Assembly: GCF_000737195.2 (NCBI RefSeq)
Contig: NZ_JALM01000048.1
Coordinates: forward strand, 1 to 51,565
Source: Sciscionella sediminilitoris
GTDB lineage: Bacteria > Actinomycetota > Actinomycetes > Mycobacteriales > Pseudonocardiaceae
Length of the DNA stretch: 51,565 bases
Direction: 5' to 3'
The notes under the pieces are model-generated. The model saw only the letters and a list, made by a program, of their open reading frames with translations, had not been told where the DNA came from and ran no database searches. Shown in pieces: positions 32,175-40,105 of this stretch (its first letter is position 1; each line of letters starts with the position of its first letter). The position numbers were made by a program, and so were the translations under genes.

Positions 32175-33057
32175 GATTGGTTCCCTTCAGTCCGAGCTGT
32201 TCGCGTGCTTCCGCCGCGGTGGCCACGGTGGCGCCGAGGTCCTCGACGATCTCCACGGCGCGCTCCACGAGCTGTCCGTTGCTCGCCTTGACTCCCTTGG
32301 ACAGGTACAGGTTGTCCTCGAGACCGACCCGCACGTGCCCGCCGAGCAGCACCGACTGGGCGACCCAGCGCATCTGGTTGCGCCCGATCGCGAACGAGGC
32401 CCACTGCGCGTTCTCCGGAAGGAGCTCGACCATGGTCTGCAGCAGTGCGGGTTCCGCGGGTGCGCCATACGGAATCCCCATGCACAGCTGGAAAAGCGGC
32501 GGCGGATCGATCAGCCCCTCGGCCACCATCTGCTTGGCGAACCAGAGCTGGCCGGTGTCGAAGATCTCCATCTCGGGCTTCACGCCGAGTTCCTGGATGC
32601 GCGCGGCACCGGCGCGGAGCATGTCCGGGGTGGAGATGTAGAGCTGGCTGCCCTCGCCGAAGTTCAGCGAACCGCAGTCGATGGTGCAGATGTCCGGAAG
32701 CAGTTCCTCCACGTGCGGCAGCCGCTGCAGTCCGTTGACCAGATCGGTGCCGTCGACCGGCTTGAGCGGGTCCTCCGCGTCGATGAACAGGTCCCCGCCC
32801 ATGCCCGCGGTCAGGTTGAGCACCACGTCCACGCCGCTTTCCCGCACCAGGCGGGCGGTTTCGCGGTACAGCGCGACATCCCTGCTGCCCTGCCCGGTCT
32901 CGATGTCGCGAACGTGAATGTGCACGACCGCCGCGCCCGCATTGGCCGCCTCGATCGCCGAATCCGCGATCTGGCGCGGGGTGACCGGTACCCGGTCGCT
33001 CTTGCCGACCGTATCGCCCGCTCCGGTCACCGCGCAGGTGATGATGGTGCTGCTCAT
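32167..33057 (-). CDS. 3-dehydrocarnitine cleavage enzyme (BKACE family, DUF849)
   Basis: 296 aa. BKACE enzymes condense a beta-keto acid with acetyl-CoA and release acetoacetate plus a new CoA ester; in carnitine breakdown the product is betainyl-CoA. Family signatures: [20 protein letters not shown] at the N-terminus, the zinc-binding AVVHIHVRD (two His), NLTAGMGGD, and the late [14 protein letters not shown] with the conserved Glu-Asp-Asn. Length is standard. It is the first catabolic gene of the operon after the regulator, with the dehydrogenase start overlapping its end by 8 nt. Confidence in the family is high; confidence in the carnitine substrate comes from the neighbours. Confidence 0.88.
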   Translation of the reverse strand: MSSTIITCAVTGAGDTVGKSDRVPVTPRQIADSAIEAANAGAAVVHIHVRDIETGQGSRDVALYRETARLVRESGVDVVLNLTAGMGGDLFIDAEDPLKPVDGTDLVNGLQRLPHVEELLPDICTIDCGSLNFGEGSQLYISTPDMLRAGAARIQELGVKPEMEIFDTGQLWFAKQMVAEGLIDPPPLFQLCMGIPYGAPAEPALLQTMVELLPENAQWASFAIGRNQMRWVAQSVLLGGHVRVGLEDNLYLSKGVKASNGQLVERAVEIVEDLGATVATAAEAREQLGLKGTNRG

Positions 33058-33127
33058 CGCACTCCTTCCCTTCGGGAGCTCGGCGCTTCACGGAAACGCT
33101 GTATTGATGATTCGCTCGCGAGCTCGC

Positions 33128-34006
33128 TCATTCCTTACCTTTCTCCTCGGGGCCGCCGAGGATGTTGTGCTCGATGTACTCCCGCAGCTGGCTGCGCATC
33201 GCCTCGACGGAACTGTTCGGGTGCCCGGTGAGCACCTGCACGCCGAGCCCGTCGATCAGCGCGGTCAGCGCGGTGGCCAACCGGTCCGGGTCACCGGAGC
33301 GGAACAGCCCTTGCTCCTGGCCGCTCCGGATGGTCATCGCGATGGTGCGGTAGCGCCGGTCGTAGGAGTCCCAGTACAGCGAACGCAGTGCCGGGTTGAG
33401 GGCGCTCTCGTTCCACACCTGCAACCACACCGACCATTCCGCGTGCAGCAGGCCCTCGAGCGGCAGCTGCAGCTCGACCAGCCGGTACAGCCGTTCGTCC
33501 GCGCACTCGATGGCGTGCAGCTCGGCGACCTGGCGGTCGAACGCGAGTTTCACGTTGCGCCGCAAGGCATCGTTGAGCACATCGTCCTTGGTCGGGAAGT
33601 AGTAGTGGATCCGTGCCGTGCTCGTGCCACAGGCCTTCGCGATGTCCGCGATCCGGACCTTGTGGTACCCGCGCACGGCGATGAGCTCCCAGGCCTTTTC
33701 CAGGATCCGCCGCCGTGGCTCCTCCTTGGTGTCCGCGCGCGCCAGGATCGCCGGTACCGCGGCCACCGTTTTCGCCTCGTCGCTCCCATTGAGCAACCAG
33801 TTGACCGTCACTCCGCAGTGCTCGGCGATCCGCACCAGTTCGTGTGCGGCGAACTGCCGCTTGCCGACGAGCGCCTTGGACAGCTTCGACTCGTCGAGGC
33901 CGATCGCCTTGGCGAAATCCCGCTGCACTCCGGGCATCGCCTTGACGAGACCACGGACACGCCCGGCCACGCCGTTCGACGAACTCGATCCTGCCGGGGA
34001 AGTCAC
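33128..34006 (-). CDS. XRE-TetR fusion regulator of the carnitine operon
   Basis: 292 aa. The first ~75 residues form an XRE-like helix-turn-helix (RDFAKAIGLDESKLSKALVG, then CGVTVNWLLNG). A complete TetR domain follows from about residue 95: RRRILEKAWELIAVRGYHKV, then IAKACGTSTARIHYYFPTKD, and a helical ligand domain (VELQLPLEGLLHAEWSVWLQ). Two different DNA-binding domains in one protein is uncommon. BetI-type TetR proteins regulate betaine metabolism, which fits the product of the operon. It is 70 bp upstream of the BKACE gene on the same strand and divergent from the LLM oxidoreductase, with a palindrome 22 bp before its start. Confidence 0.85.
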   Translation of the reverse strand: MTSPAGSSSSNGVAGRVRGLVKAMPGVQRDFAKAIGLDESKLSKALVGKRQFAAHELVRIAEHCGVTVNWLLNGSDEAKTVAAVPAILARADTKEEPRRRILEKAWELIAVRGYHKVRIADIAKACGTSTARIHYYFPTKDDVLNDALRRNVKLAFDRQVAELHAIECADERLYRLVELQLPLEGLLHAEWSVWLQVWNESALNPALRSLYWDSYDRRYRTIAMTIRSGQEQGLFRSGDPDRLATALTALIDGLGVQVLTGHPNSSVEAMRSQLREYIEHNILGGPEEKGKE

Positions 34007-34028
34007 GGGAAGGCAGGTTAGTCAGCAA

Positions 34029-34056
34029 TTGCGATAATCGCAAGCTCGCATCGCAA
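34029..34056. promoter_or_regulatory. Palindromic operator candidate TTGCGAT-A-ATCGCAA
   Basis: A perfect 15-bp palindrome lies at 34029-34043, with a third half-site ATCGCAA at 34050-34056, 13 bp after the first copy. It sits in the divergent gap (34007-34112) between the XRE-TetR gene and the LLM oxidoreductase. The fusion protein is the likely ligand, and the extra half-site might suit its second DNA-binding domain. Confidence 0.6.
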
Positions 34057-34112
34057 TTTAATGTTCTGACCTGCGAATTTCTATGGATCTAACTGACTGA
34101 TCAATACCGAGG

Positions 34113-35138
34113 GTGTGGAATTCGATACCCGTCCGCCGCGTTGTACCGCTCGTGGGTTCCATCGCGCTCTCCGTACTCGACCGCTCGAGCATCCGCGGCG
34201 AGCAGGACCGTGCCGCCGCCATCCGGGACACGGTCCGGTTCGCACGACAGGCTGAATCGCTTGGCTACCAACGCTTCTGGGTCTCCGAACACCACAGCGT
34301 GCCCGGGGTGGCCGGTTCCGCGCCGACAGTGCTCGCCACCGCCATCGCCGATGCGACCGAACGGATCCGGGTCGGCACCGGCGGGGTGATGCTGCCCAAC
34401 CACCGTCCGCTGGTGGTCGCCGAACAGTTCGGGGTGCTCGAAGCGCTGCATCCGGGGCGGATCGACCTCGGCATCGGCCGCTCGCTCGGGTTCACCGGAG
34501 GGGTGCGCGCGGCACTCGGGGCCGAGGCCACCACGGACTTCGAACAGCGGGTCACCGAACTGCTCGGCTACTTCGACGCGGCGAGCGGGCCCTATCCCGG
34601 GGTGCACGCCTTCCCCGCGGAGGGTGCCCATCCCCCGGTCTTCCTGCTGGCCACCGGCTCCGGGGCACAGCTCGCGGCCCGGCTCGGGCTCGCCCTGGTC
34701 ATCGCGCCGGTGCGGGGAACCGAGCAGCTGCTCGAGCGGATCGCCGAATACCGCACGGCCTTCGTGCCCTCCGCGCGACTGTCCGCTCCTTATGTACTTC
34801 TGTCCACATCGGTAGCGGTCGCCGAGACCACCGCGGCGGCGCGTCGGCTGCTGCTCCCCGAAGCCTGGTCGACCGCCTATTCCCGCACCCACGGGGTGTT
34901 CGGCCCGCTCGAACCGGCCGATACCGTACTGGCCCGGTCCTGGTCCGAACGGCAGCGAGCGAGCATCGAGGAGACCCTCGGCCAGCAGATCTACGGCACC
35001 CCGCTCGAAGTCGGCGAGCGGCTGCGCGAACTCCTGGCCCGCACCGGGGCCGAGGAACTGCTGATCACCATGAGCACCTTCGACCGCGCCGAGATGCTGG
35101 ACTCCTACACCCGGCTCGCCGAACTCGACCTGCCCTAG
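34113..35138 (+). CDS. LLM-class flavin-dependent oxidoreductase (MsnO8-like)
   Basis: 341 aa; the GTG at 34113 is used, but a GTG at 34152 (…VGSIALSVLDRSS) is likely, since relatives begin with the first beta strand and neither has a clear ribosome-binding site. Luciferase-like (beta/alpha)8 pattern: AESLGYQRFWVSEHHSVPGV, then IRVGTGGVMLPNHRPLVVAE and the LEALHPGRIDLGIGRSLGF signature of the MsnO8 subgroup. It would use FMN or F420; the C-terminus has YGTPLEVGERLRELLARTGA. It is divergent from the carnitine operon regulator and followed 33 bp later by a DUF2891 gene. Substrate unknown. Confidence 0.88.
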   Translation: MWNSIPVRRVVPLVGSIALSVLDRSSIRGEQDRAAAIRDTVRFARQAESLGYQRFWVSEHHSVPGVAGSAPTVLATAIADATERIRVGTGGVMLPNHRPLVVAEQFGVLEALHPGRIDLGIGRSLGFTGGVRAALGAEATTDFEQRVTELLGYFDAASGPYPGVHAFPAEGAHPPVFLLATGSGAQLAARLGLALVIAPVRGTEQLLERIAEYRTAFVPSARLSAPYVLLSTSVAVAETTAAARRLLLPEAWSTAYSRTHGVFGPLEPADTVLARSWSERQRASIEETLGQQIYGTPLEVGERLRELLARTGAEELLITMSTFDRAEMLDSYTRLAELDLP

Positions 35139-35171
35139 AGTGGGGGCATCGACGGTCGAGACGGGGAGCCG

Positions 35172-36164
35172 GTGACACAGCACGACGAGGAATGGGCACG
35201 CATCGCCTGCGAGGTGCTCGAGACGCGCTATCCCTACGGCTGCGGACATCTCGCCACCGGCCCCGGCGACCTGGACATCGAACCGGCCCGGCTGCATCCG
35301 GCCTTCCACGGCGCCTATGACTGGCATTCCAGCGTGCACATGCAGTGGTCCCTGGTCACCTTGCTGGGCCGTGGCGGGCTCGACAGGGAGACCGCGTTCC
35401 GGGCCAGGTGGCTGCTCGCCGAACGGTTGCGGGCGGAGAATCTGGACGCCGAGGTCCGTTACCTGCGCACGCATCCGGGGTTCGAGCGGCCGTACGGACT
35501 GGTGTGGGCGCTGCTGCTGTGTGCCGAACTGCCGCGCGGCGCGCCGACCCGCGGATTCGCGGCGGTGACCGGTCCGCTGGTGGACACGGTCGCCGAACTG
35601 CTCGGTGGCTGGCTCGCCGGGTTGCGCTATCCCGTCCGGCACGGCACGCACGCCAGTACCGCCTTCGCACTGTCCACTCTGTACCGCGCGGGCACCGGGC
35701 TGGGCCACGAAATCGCCGATACGGCACGGGAAACGGCGCTGCGCCTGTTCGCCGCGGACACCGGATACGACACTCGGTTCGAACCGTCCGGGAACGAGTT
35801 CCTCTCCCCCGCGCTCACCGAGGCCGAGCTGATGTGCGTGGTGCTGCCCGCCGGGGAGCGCACCGCCTGGCTCGACCGGTTCCTCCCCGGGCTCGGCGGG
35901 GAAAGCCACCGCACACTGCTCACCGCGCCCCAGGTGGACGATCCCGCCGACGGTCAGCAGGGCCACCTCTACGGCCTCGCGCTGTCCCGCGCCTGGCAGT
36001 TGCGCGCGCTCGCGGCACACCTGCCCGCCGAACGCGCCGCGAGCGTCCGGGCCGCCGCGAACACCCAGTTCGCATCGGCGCTTCCGGTCGTCACGGCGGG
36101 AAACTTCCACGCGACGCACTGGCTGGTATCGTTCGCCCTGCTCGCCGAAGGAGCACAATCATGA
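35172..36164 (+). CDS. DUF2891-like protein
   Basis: 330 aa from the GTG at 35172, with GGGGAG 5-6 nt upstream. The segment HPAFHGAYDWHSSVHMQWSL (about residues 43-62) is the hallmark of DUF2891, a cytoplasmic alpha-helical family with an alpha/alpha-toroid-like repeat pattern and conserved His, Trp and Asp suggesting a glycosidase-like or epimerase-like active site. No signal peptide. The stop overlaps the alcohol dehydrogenase start (ATGA). Function not established. Confidence 0.8.
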   Translation: MTQHDEEWARIACEVLETRYPYGCGHLATGPGDLDIEPARLHPAFHGAYDWHSSVHMQWSLVTLLGRGGLDRETAFRARWLLAERLRAENLDAEVRYLRTHPGFERPYGLVWALLLCAELPRGAPTRGFAAVTGPLVDTVAELLGGWLAGLRYPVRHGTHASTAFALSTLYRAGTGLGHEIADTARETALRLFAADTGYDTRFEPSGNEFLSPALTEAELMCVVLPAGERTAWLDRFLPGLGGESHRTLLTAPQVDDPADGQQGHLYGLALSRAWQLRALAAHLPAERAASVRAAANTQFASALPVVTAGNFHATHWLVSFALLAEGAQS

Positions 36165-37201
36165 AAGCCGTGGTGTACACCGAATACGGCGGGACACCCG
36201 CGCTCACCGAGGTACCCGAACCGGTCTGCCCGGACGGCGGGGTGATCGTCGAGGTGACCGCGACCGGGGTGTGCCGCTCCGACTGGCACGCCTGGCGCGG
36301 ACACGATCCCGTTGCCCTGCCCCATATTCCCGGGCACGAGTTCGCCGGGGTGATCCGCGAGACCGGCTCCGGGGTGCGGCGGTGGCGTGCCGGGGACCGG
36401 GTCACGGTGCCGTTCGTGTGCGGCTGCGGAACCTGTGCCTACTGCGCGGCGGGCGATCCGCAGGTCTGTCCACAGCAGACACAACCGGGATTCACCGGTC
36501 CCGGTTCCTTCGCCGAACGGGTCGCGGTGCACGCCGCGGACACGAATCTGGTCGGGCTGAGCGATTCCGTGGACGATATCGCGGCCGCCTCGCTCGGCTG
36601 CCGGTTCGCCACCGCGTTCCGCGCCGTGCACGCGCACGGGCGGGTGCGCGAGGGGAACTGGCTGACGGTGCACGGCTGCGGCGGGGTGGGGCTGTCCGCG
36701 GTGCAGATCGGGGTGGCACTCGGTGCCCGGGTGCTCGCCGTGGACGTTTCCGCGCGGGCACTGGAGAAAGCACGGGCACTCGGCGTGGAACACACCGTGG
36801 ACGCCGGTGACTGTCCGGACACCGCCGCGGCCATCCACGAACTCACCGGCGGCGGGGCGCACGTGTCACTCGACGCGCTCGGTTCCGCGACGACCGCGGC
36901 CGCCTCGGTGCACTGCCTGCGCAGGCGCGGACGCCACATCCAGGTCGGGCTGCTGTTCGGGGATGCGGCGCGGCCGCCGTTGCCGATGGACACGGTGATC
37001 GCGCACGAACTGGAGATCCACGGCTCGCACGGGATGGCGGCGCACGAATACCCGGCGATGCTCGGGCTGCTCGCCGAAGGCAGCCTGCGCCCGGAACTGC
37101 TCGTCGGCTCGGTGATCGGGCTCGCCGAGGCGGGCGCTGCCCTTGCCGGGGTCGACGAACCCGGAACCGCGGGGATGACGGTGGTTTCGCTCGCGGGCTA
37201 G
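36161..37201 (+). CDS. Zinc-dependent alcohol dehydrogenase (MDR family)
   Basis: 346 aa from the ATG at 36161, overlapping the DUF2891 stop. Catalytic zinc site: TGVCRSDWHAWRGHDP and PHIPGHEFAG (Cys and His-Glu). Structural zinc site: CGCGTCAYCAAGDPQVC, four Cys. The NAD(P) fold has HGCGGVGLSAVQIGVALGAR followed by VDVS, where the Asp at the strand end favours NAD(H). The tail PELLVGSVIGLAEAGAALAG is standard. Substrate unknown; GroES-like medium-chain enzymes of this type act on varied alcohols and aldehydes. The 3' end overlaps the convergent hydrolase by 4 nt. Confidence 0.93.
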   Translation: MKAVVYTEYGGTPALTEVPEPVCPDGGVIVEVTATGVCRSDWHAWRGHDPVALPHIPGHEFAGVIRETGSGVRRWRAGDRVTVPFVCGCGTCAYCAAGDPQVCPQQTQPGFTGPGSFAERVAVHAADTNLVGLSDSVDDIAAASLGCRFATAFRAVHAHGRVREGNWLTVHGCGGVGLSAVQIGVALGARVLAVDVSARALEKARALGVEHTVDAGDCPDTAAAIHELTGGGAHVSLDALGSATTAAASVHCLRRRGRHIQVGLLFGDAARPPLPMDTVIAHELEIHGSHGMAAHEYPAMLGLLAEGSLRPELLVGSVIGLAEAGAALAGVDEPGTAGMTVVSLAG

Positions 37202-37974
37202 ATGCCGGGAGATTCCGCGAGGAAGTCCAGCACCAAGCGGCTCGCCCGCGCCCGGAACTCCTCGAAGTAGGCATGCCGTGCGCCCTCGATGAGCTCCAGC
37301 CTGGCCCGCGGGATCCGTTCGGCGAGCAGTTTCGCGTTCGCGGCTGGGTTGAACACATCCTCGGTGCCGTGCAGGATCAGGGTCGGCGCGGCGATCTGGT
37401 CGAGCACCGCCCAGCTGTCGTGCCGCGCGCTGGCGAACCGGTGCCTGCGGCGGGCATAGCCGGGCATCCCGGGATCCCCGAGCGTGCTGTGCGGTCCCGG
37501 ATGCGTGGCGAGCCAATCCGGGCTGTACATCAGCTCGGCGAGACCGCCCGGCCTGGTCAGCTGCTCGGTGATCGCGGGATCCCGTGGCACACCGTGCGCA
37601 TCGCCGGGAGAGGTGCAGCCGAGCACCAGCCGGTCGAGCCGGTCCGGATGGTCGACGGCGAACCACTGCGCGACCCGCCCGCCCATCGAGGTGCCGTACA
37701 CGTGCGCCCGCGCGGCCCCGAGATGATCGAGCACCGCGCGGACGTCCTCGGCGAAACCCCTCGTGCTGTAGGAATCCGTGTCCGGCTTCGCACTGCACCC
37801 GGTACCCCGGTAGTCGAGGGTCACGGTGCGGAAGACCGCGGAGAAGTCCTCGAGCACCGGATCCCACCAGTGCCGGGAATTCGCCTGCCCGGCAAGCAGC
37901 AGCAGAGTGGGCGCGCCTTCCCCGTGCACCTGGTAGTGAATGGCGGTCTGGTCGGAAGCGAGCGCGTAAGGCAC
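37198..37974 (-). CDS. Alpha/beta-hydrolase
   Basis: 258 aa. Alpha/beta-hydrolase fold with the oxyanion region TLLLLAGQANSRHWWDPVLE, nucleophile elbow GTSMGG (Ser about residue 95), Asp in LILHGTEDVFNP and His in IEGARHAYFEEF, making a complete Ser-Asp-His triad. Length is typical. No signal peptide, so it is cytoplasmic. It is convergent with the alcohol dehydrogenase. An esterase or lactonase is the most likely activity; the substrate cannot be told. Confidence 0.9.
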   Translation of the reverse strand: MPYALASDQTAIHYQVHGEGAPTLLLLAGQANSRHWWDPVLEDFSAVFRTVTLDYRGTGCSAKPDTDSYSTRGFAEDVRAVLDHLGAARAHVYGTSMGGRVAQWFAVDHPDRLDRLVLGCTSPGDAHGVPRDPAITEQLTRPGGLAELMYSPDWLATHPGPHSTLGDPGMPGYARRRHRFASARHDSWAVLDQIAAPTLILHGTEDVFNPAANAKLLAERIPRARLELIEGARHAYFEEFRARASRLVLDFLAESPGI

Positions 37975-37990
37975 GCCCGATGATAACCAT

Positions 37991-38113
37991 TCAGCCCTGA
38001 CGGGCCTTGAGCCTCGGGTTCTTCTTGTTGATCACATACACCCTGCCCTTGCGCCGGACCACCTGGGATCCCGGCTTGTTCTTCAAGGCCCGCAAGGAAT
38101 TCCGTACCTTCAT
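37991..38113 (-). CDS. rpmJ: 50S ribosomal protein bL36, cysteine-free paralogue
   Basis: 40 aa from the ATG at 38113, overlapping the bL31 stop by ATGA. It reads [12 protein letters not shown]... with [20 protein letters not shown], the bL36 signature. The zinc ligands (C-x2-C ... C ... H) of the primary bL36 are absent, so this is the zinc-independent (C-) form expressed when zinc is scarce. Confidence 0.93.
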   Translation of the reverse strand: MKVRNSLRALKNKPGSQVVRRKGRVYVINKKNPRLKARQG

Positions 38114-38370
38114 GACCGCGCCCCCTTGCGCTGCCCGTAGCGCCTGCGGAACTTCTCCACCTGGCCCTCGGTGTCCATGATCCGGCGGTTTCCCGTCCAG
38201 AACGGGTGCGACCACGCGCTCACATCCACGCGCACGAGCGGATAGGTGTTCCCGTCCGACCAGTCCACGGTCTCCCGCGAGGTGATCGTGGACCGGGTGA
38301 GGAAGGCGTCCCCGGTCGCGTTGTCGCGGAACACCACGGGGTGGTAGTCGGGATGGATGTTCGGTTTCAC
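38110..38370 (-). CDS. rpmE2: 50S ribosomal protein bL31 type B, cysteine-free
   Basis: 86 aa from the GTG at 38370, chosen because relatives begin M-K-P-N-I-H-P and GGAG lies upstream; the longer frame to 38397 would be non-standard. [20 protein letters not shown] and [20 protein letters not shown] are typical of type B bL31. No CxxC zinc motif. It is divergent from uS14 across a Zur-box-like sequence and co-translated with bL36. Confidence 0.94.
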   Translation of the reverse strand: MKPNIHPDYHPVVFRDNATGDAFLTRSTITSRETVDWSDGNTYPLVRVDVSAWSHPFWTGNRRIMDTEGQVEKFRRRYGQRKGARS

Positions 38371-38407
38371 CTGTCGTTCTCCTTCGTCTTCGGCCATGCT
38401 AGTCTAC

Positions 38408-38428
38408 TGAAAACGATAATCATTAGCA
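38408..38428. promoter_or_regulatory. Zur-box-like site in the divergent ribosomal-protein promoter
   Basis: TGAAAACGATAATCATTAGCA lies midway between the divergent starts of bL31 (38370) and uS14 (38444). TGAAAACGATAATCA (38408-38422) resembles the TGaaaatGattttCA Zur consensus of actinobacteria. All four genes it could control encode zinc-free ribosomal proteins, a known Zur regulon class. The match is by eye. Confidence 0.78.
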
Positions 38429-38443
38429 ACTTTGGAGAGGGTC

Positions 38444-38749
38444 GTGGCGAAGAAGTCCAAGATCGTCAAGAACGAGAAACGCAAGGCAACCGTGGCCAAG
38501 TACGCGGACCGGCGCGCCGCGCTCAAGGAGACGGTGCGCTCCCCGCGGTCGAGCCCGGAGCAGAAGGCGGAGGCGGTATCCGCACTGCAGGCCCTCCCCC
38601 GCGACGCGAGCCCCACCCGGGTACGCAATCGGGACGCGGTCGACGGGCGCCCGCGCGGCCACTTCCGCAAGTTCGGGCTCTCCAGGGTGCGGTTGCGCGA
38701 GATGGCCCACCGCGGCGAACTGCCCGGCGTCTCGAAGTCCAGCTGGTGA
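38444..38749 (+). CDS. rpsN: 30S ribosomal protein uS14, cysteine-free paralogue
   Basis: 101 aa from the GTG at 38444, with GGAGAGGG 5 nt upstream; relatives start M-A-K-K-S-K. It shows [20 protein letters not shown] and [20 protein letters not shown], the long (about 101 aa) uS14 form that lacks the CxxC...CxxC zinc finger. It is first in a two-gene operon with bS18, expressed from the Zur-box-like promoter. Confidence 0.95.
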   Translation: MAKKSKIVKNEKRKATVAKYADRRAALKETVRSPRSSPEQKAEAVSALQALPRDASPTRVRNRDAVDGRPRGHFRKFGLSRVRLREMAHRGELPGVSKSSW

Positions 38750-38763
38750 AGGGAGCGGGCCGC

Positions 38764-38991
38764 ATGCAGGGCCGACCGAAACGCAAACGCAATCTGCTCG
38801 CCGAGCGCGGAGTGTCCGAAGTGGACTACAAGGATGTGGAGCTGCTGCGCAAGTTCATCTCGGACCGAGGCAAGATCCGGGCACGCCGGGTAACGGGACT
38901 GACCCCGAAGCAGCAGAACCAGGTCGCCACGGCGATCAAGAACGCCCGCGAGATGGCGCTGCTGCCCTACCCCGGACCGGCACGCGGCTGA
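38764..38991 (+). CDS. rpsR: 30S ribosomal protein bS18, cysteine-free paralogue
   Basis: 75 aa from the ATG at 38764, 14 bp after uS14. [20 protein letters not shown] and [20 protein letters not shown] are typical bS18. The usual N-terminal Cys zinc ligands are replaced ([11 protein letters not shown]), making it the zinc-independent version. A second, zinc-binding rpsR should exist elsewhere in the genome. Confidence 0.95.
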   Translation: MQGRPKRKRNLLAERGVSEVDYKDVELLRKFISDRGKIRARRVTGLTPKQQNQVATAIKNAREMALLPYPGPARG

Positions 38992-39015
38992 GACCGGCGG
39001 AGCCCGCCCGCCCTG

Positions 39016-39444
39016 CTAGTCGTTGTTGCGGTCCATGAAATCCTTCGCGTCGCCGTCTTCGGAATCGACGAACACGATGTCGTCCGGCCGGCGCCGCGGC
39101 ACATCGACCGACAGCACGACGAACGGGTGTTCGGTGATGCGCGGAATCCCGTGCACCTGCCCACGGCCGAACCGGAGGAACACACCGGGGCGGGCGGAGC
39201 TCTCCGAACCCGCGAGATGGAAGACCGCCTCGCCGCGCACGACATACAGGAACTCGTCGCACTCGTTGTGATAGTGCAGCGGCAGCGGGCGGTAGACACG
39301 GAAGACACGGCTGCTGGCTTCCGGGAAATCGCTGAAGTAGATGTCCGCCAGCATCGAATCGGACCGCTCCGGGAGCTGTTCGAGCTCGTCGAACACATCG
39401 AAGATCTGCCGTCGGTTGTCGGTTTGCGGGACGAATTCGGTCAT
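39016..39444 (-). CDS. HAAO-like cupin protein
   Basis: 142 aa from the ATG at 39444 (M-T-E-F-V-P); the frame upstream to 39483 is less convincing. A single cupin domain has metal-binding PLHYHNECDEFLYVVRGEAV (two His and a Glu) and later GQVHGIPRITEHPFV with the third His. It resembles 3-hydroxyanthranilate 3,4-dioxygenase-like cupins, but no other kynurenine-pathway gene is nearby. Function undecided. Confidence 0.78.
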   Translation of the reverse strand: MTEFVPQTDNRRQIFDVFDELEQLPERSDSMLADIYFSDFPEASSRVFRVYRPLPLHYHNECDEFLYVVRGEAVFHLAGSESSARPGVFLRFGRGQVHGIPRITEHPFVVLSVDVPRRRPDDIVFVDSEDGDAKDFMDRNND

Positions 39445-39505
39445 GACCGCCTGCTTCCGGCTCGGCTTCGGGTTCGGGAACACCGCGGAACGAGCGTAAC
39501 GCGGG

Positions 39506-40066
39506 CTAGCCTCCCGCGTCCTCGTGCAGCATCAGCAGCACCGCGCGGTTGCGTTCCCCGCGCCCGGCGTAGACGTGCGGGGTGTCGGCGTCGAACCGGA
39601 TCGAGTCACCGGCGGCGAGTTCGGCCGCGGATTCCTCCGGACCGGCCAGCGCCGTGCCTTCGGTGAGCACCAGGCATTCCCGGACCCCGGGCGCGTGCGC
39701 CGCCGAGTGCTGGTGCGCCTCGTCCAGTTCGATGTCGTACACCTCCACCGTGCCGCGCAGCCGGATGCGATGCAGCAGCCGCGCGTGCACCGCGTCCCCG
39801 TCCACCCGGGGCCCCTGCCCGGCACGGGTCACCTCGGCCGGGGCGCCGTGCTGTTCGAGCAGTTCACCGAGCGGCACCTGCAGCGCGGTGGCCAGCGCCC
39901 ACAGGGTGGACAGCGTCGGATTTCCCGCGCCCTGCTCGATTCCGTGCAGGGTGGTCTTGCTGATTCCGCCCGCCTCGGCGAGTTCGGCCAGCGACAAGCC
40001 CGCCGAACCGCGCAGGCGGTGAATGTTCCTGCCGACGATCCGTGCCCAATCCACGCGTACCATCAT
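39506..40066 (-). CDS. XRE-cupin transcriptional regulator
   Basis: 186 aa from the ATG at 40066 (a second ATG at 40063). The N-terminal XRE domain (about 5-70) contains SLAELAEAGGISKTTLHGIE. The C-terminal cupin-2 domain (about 100-186) is the ligand-sensing part common in regulators of amino-acid and polyamine catabolism. It is divergent from an aminotransferase with only 39 bp between the coding regions, and an inverted repeat overlaps its own start codons. There is no ribosome-binding site, so the transcript is probably leaderless. Autorepression plus control of the aminotransferase is the straightforward reading. Confidence 0.9.
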   Translation of the reverse strand: MMVRVDWARIVGRNIHRLRGSAGLSLAELAEAGGISKTTLHGIEQGAGNPTLSTLWALATALQVPLGELLEQHGAPAEVTRAGQGPRVDGDAVHARLLHRIRLRGTVEVYDIELDEAHQHSAAHAPGVRECLVLTEGTALAGPEESAAELAAGDSIRFDADTPHVYAGRGERNRAVLLMLHEDAGG

Positions 40067-40089
40067 ACTTGAACCGTGTATCAGTATGA
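40063..40089. promoter_or_regulatory. Inverted repeat TCATACT-N13-AGTATGA
   Basis: Perfect 7-bp arms at 40063-40069 and 40083-40089, exactly between (and covering the start of) the XRE-cupin regulator and its divergent aminotransferase gene. Likely operator of the regulator. Confidence 0.65.
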
Positions 40090-40105
40090 CGAAGGATGTG
40101 GCGGC

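Noticed and set aside
37991-38991. Part of a main ribosomal-protein operon
   Set aside because: All four proteins lack the zinc cysteines and the genes diverge from a Zur-like site; this is the accessory zinc-free set.
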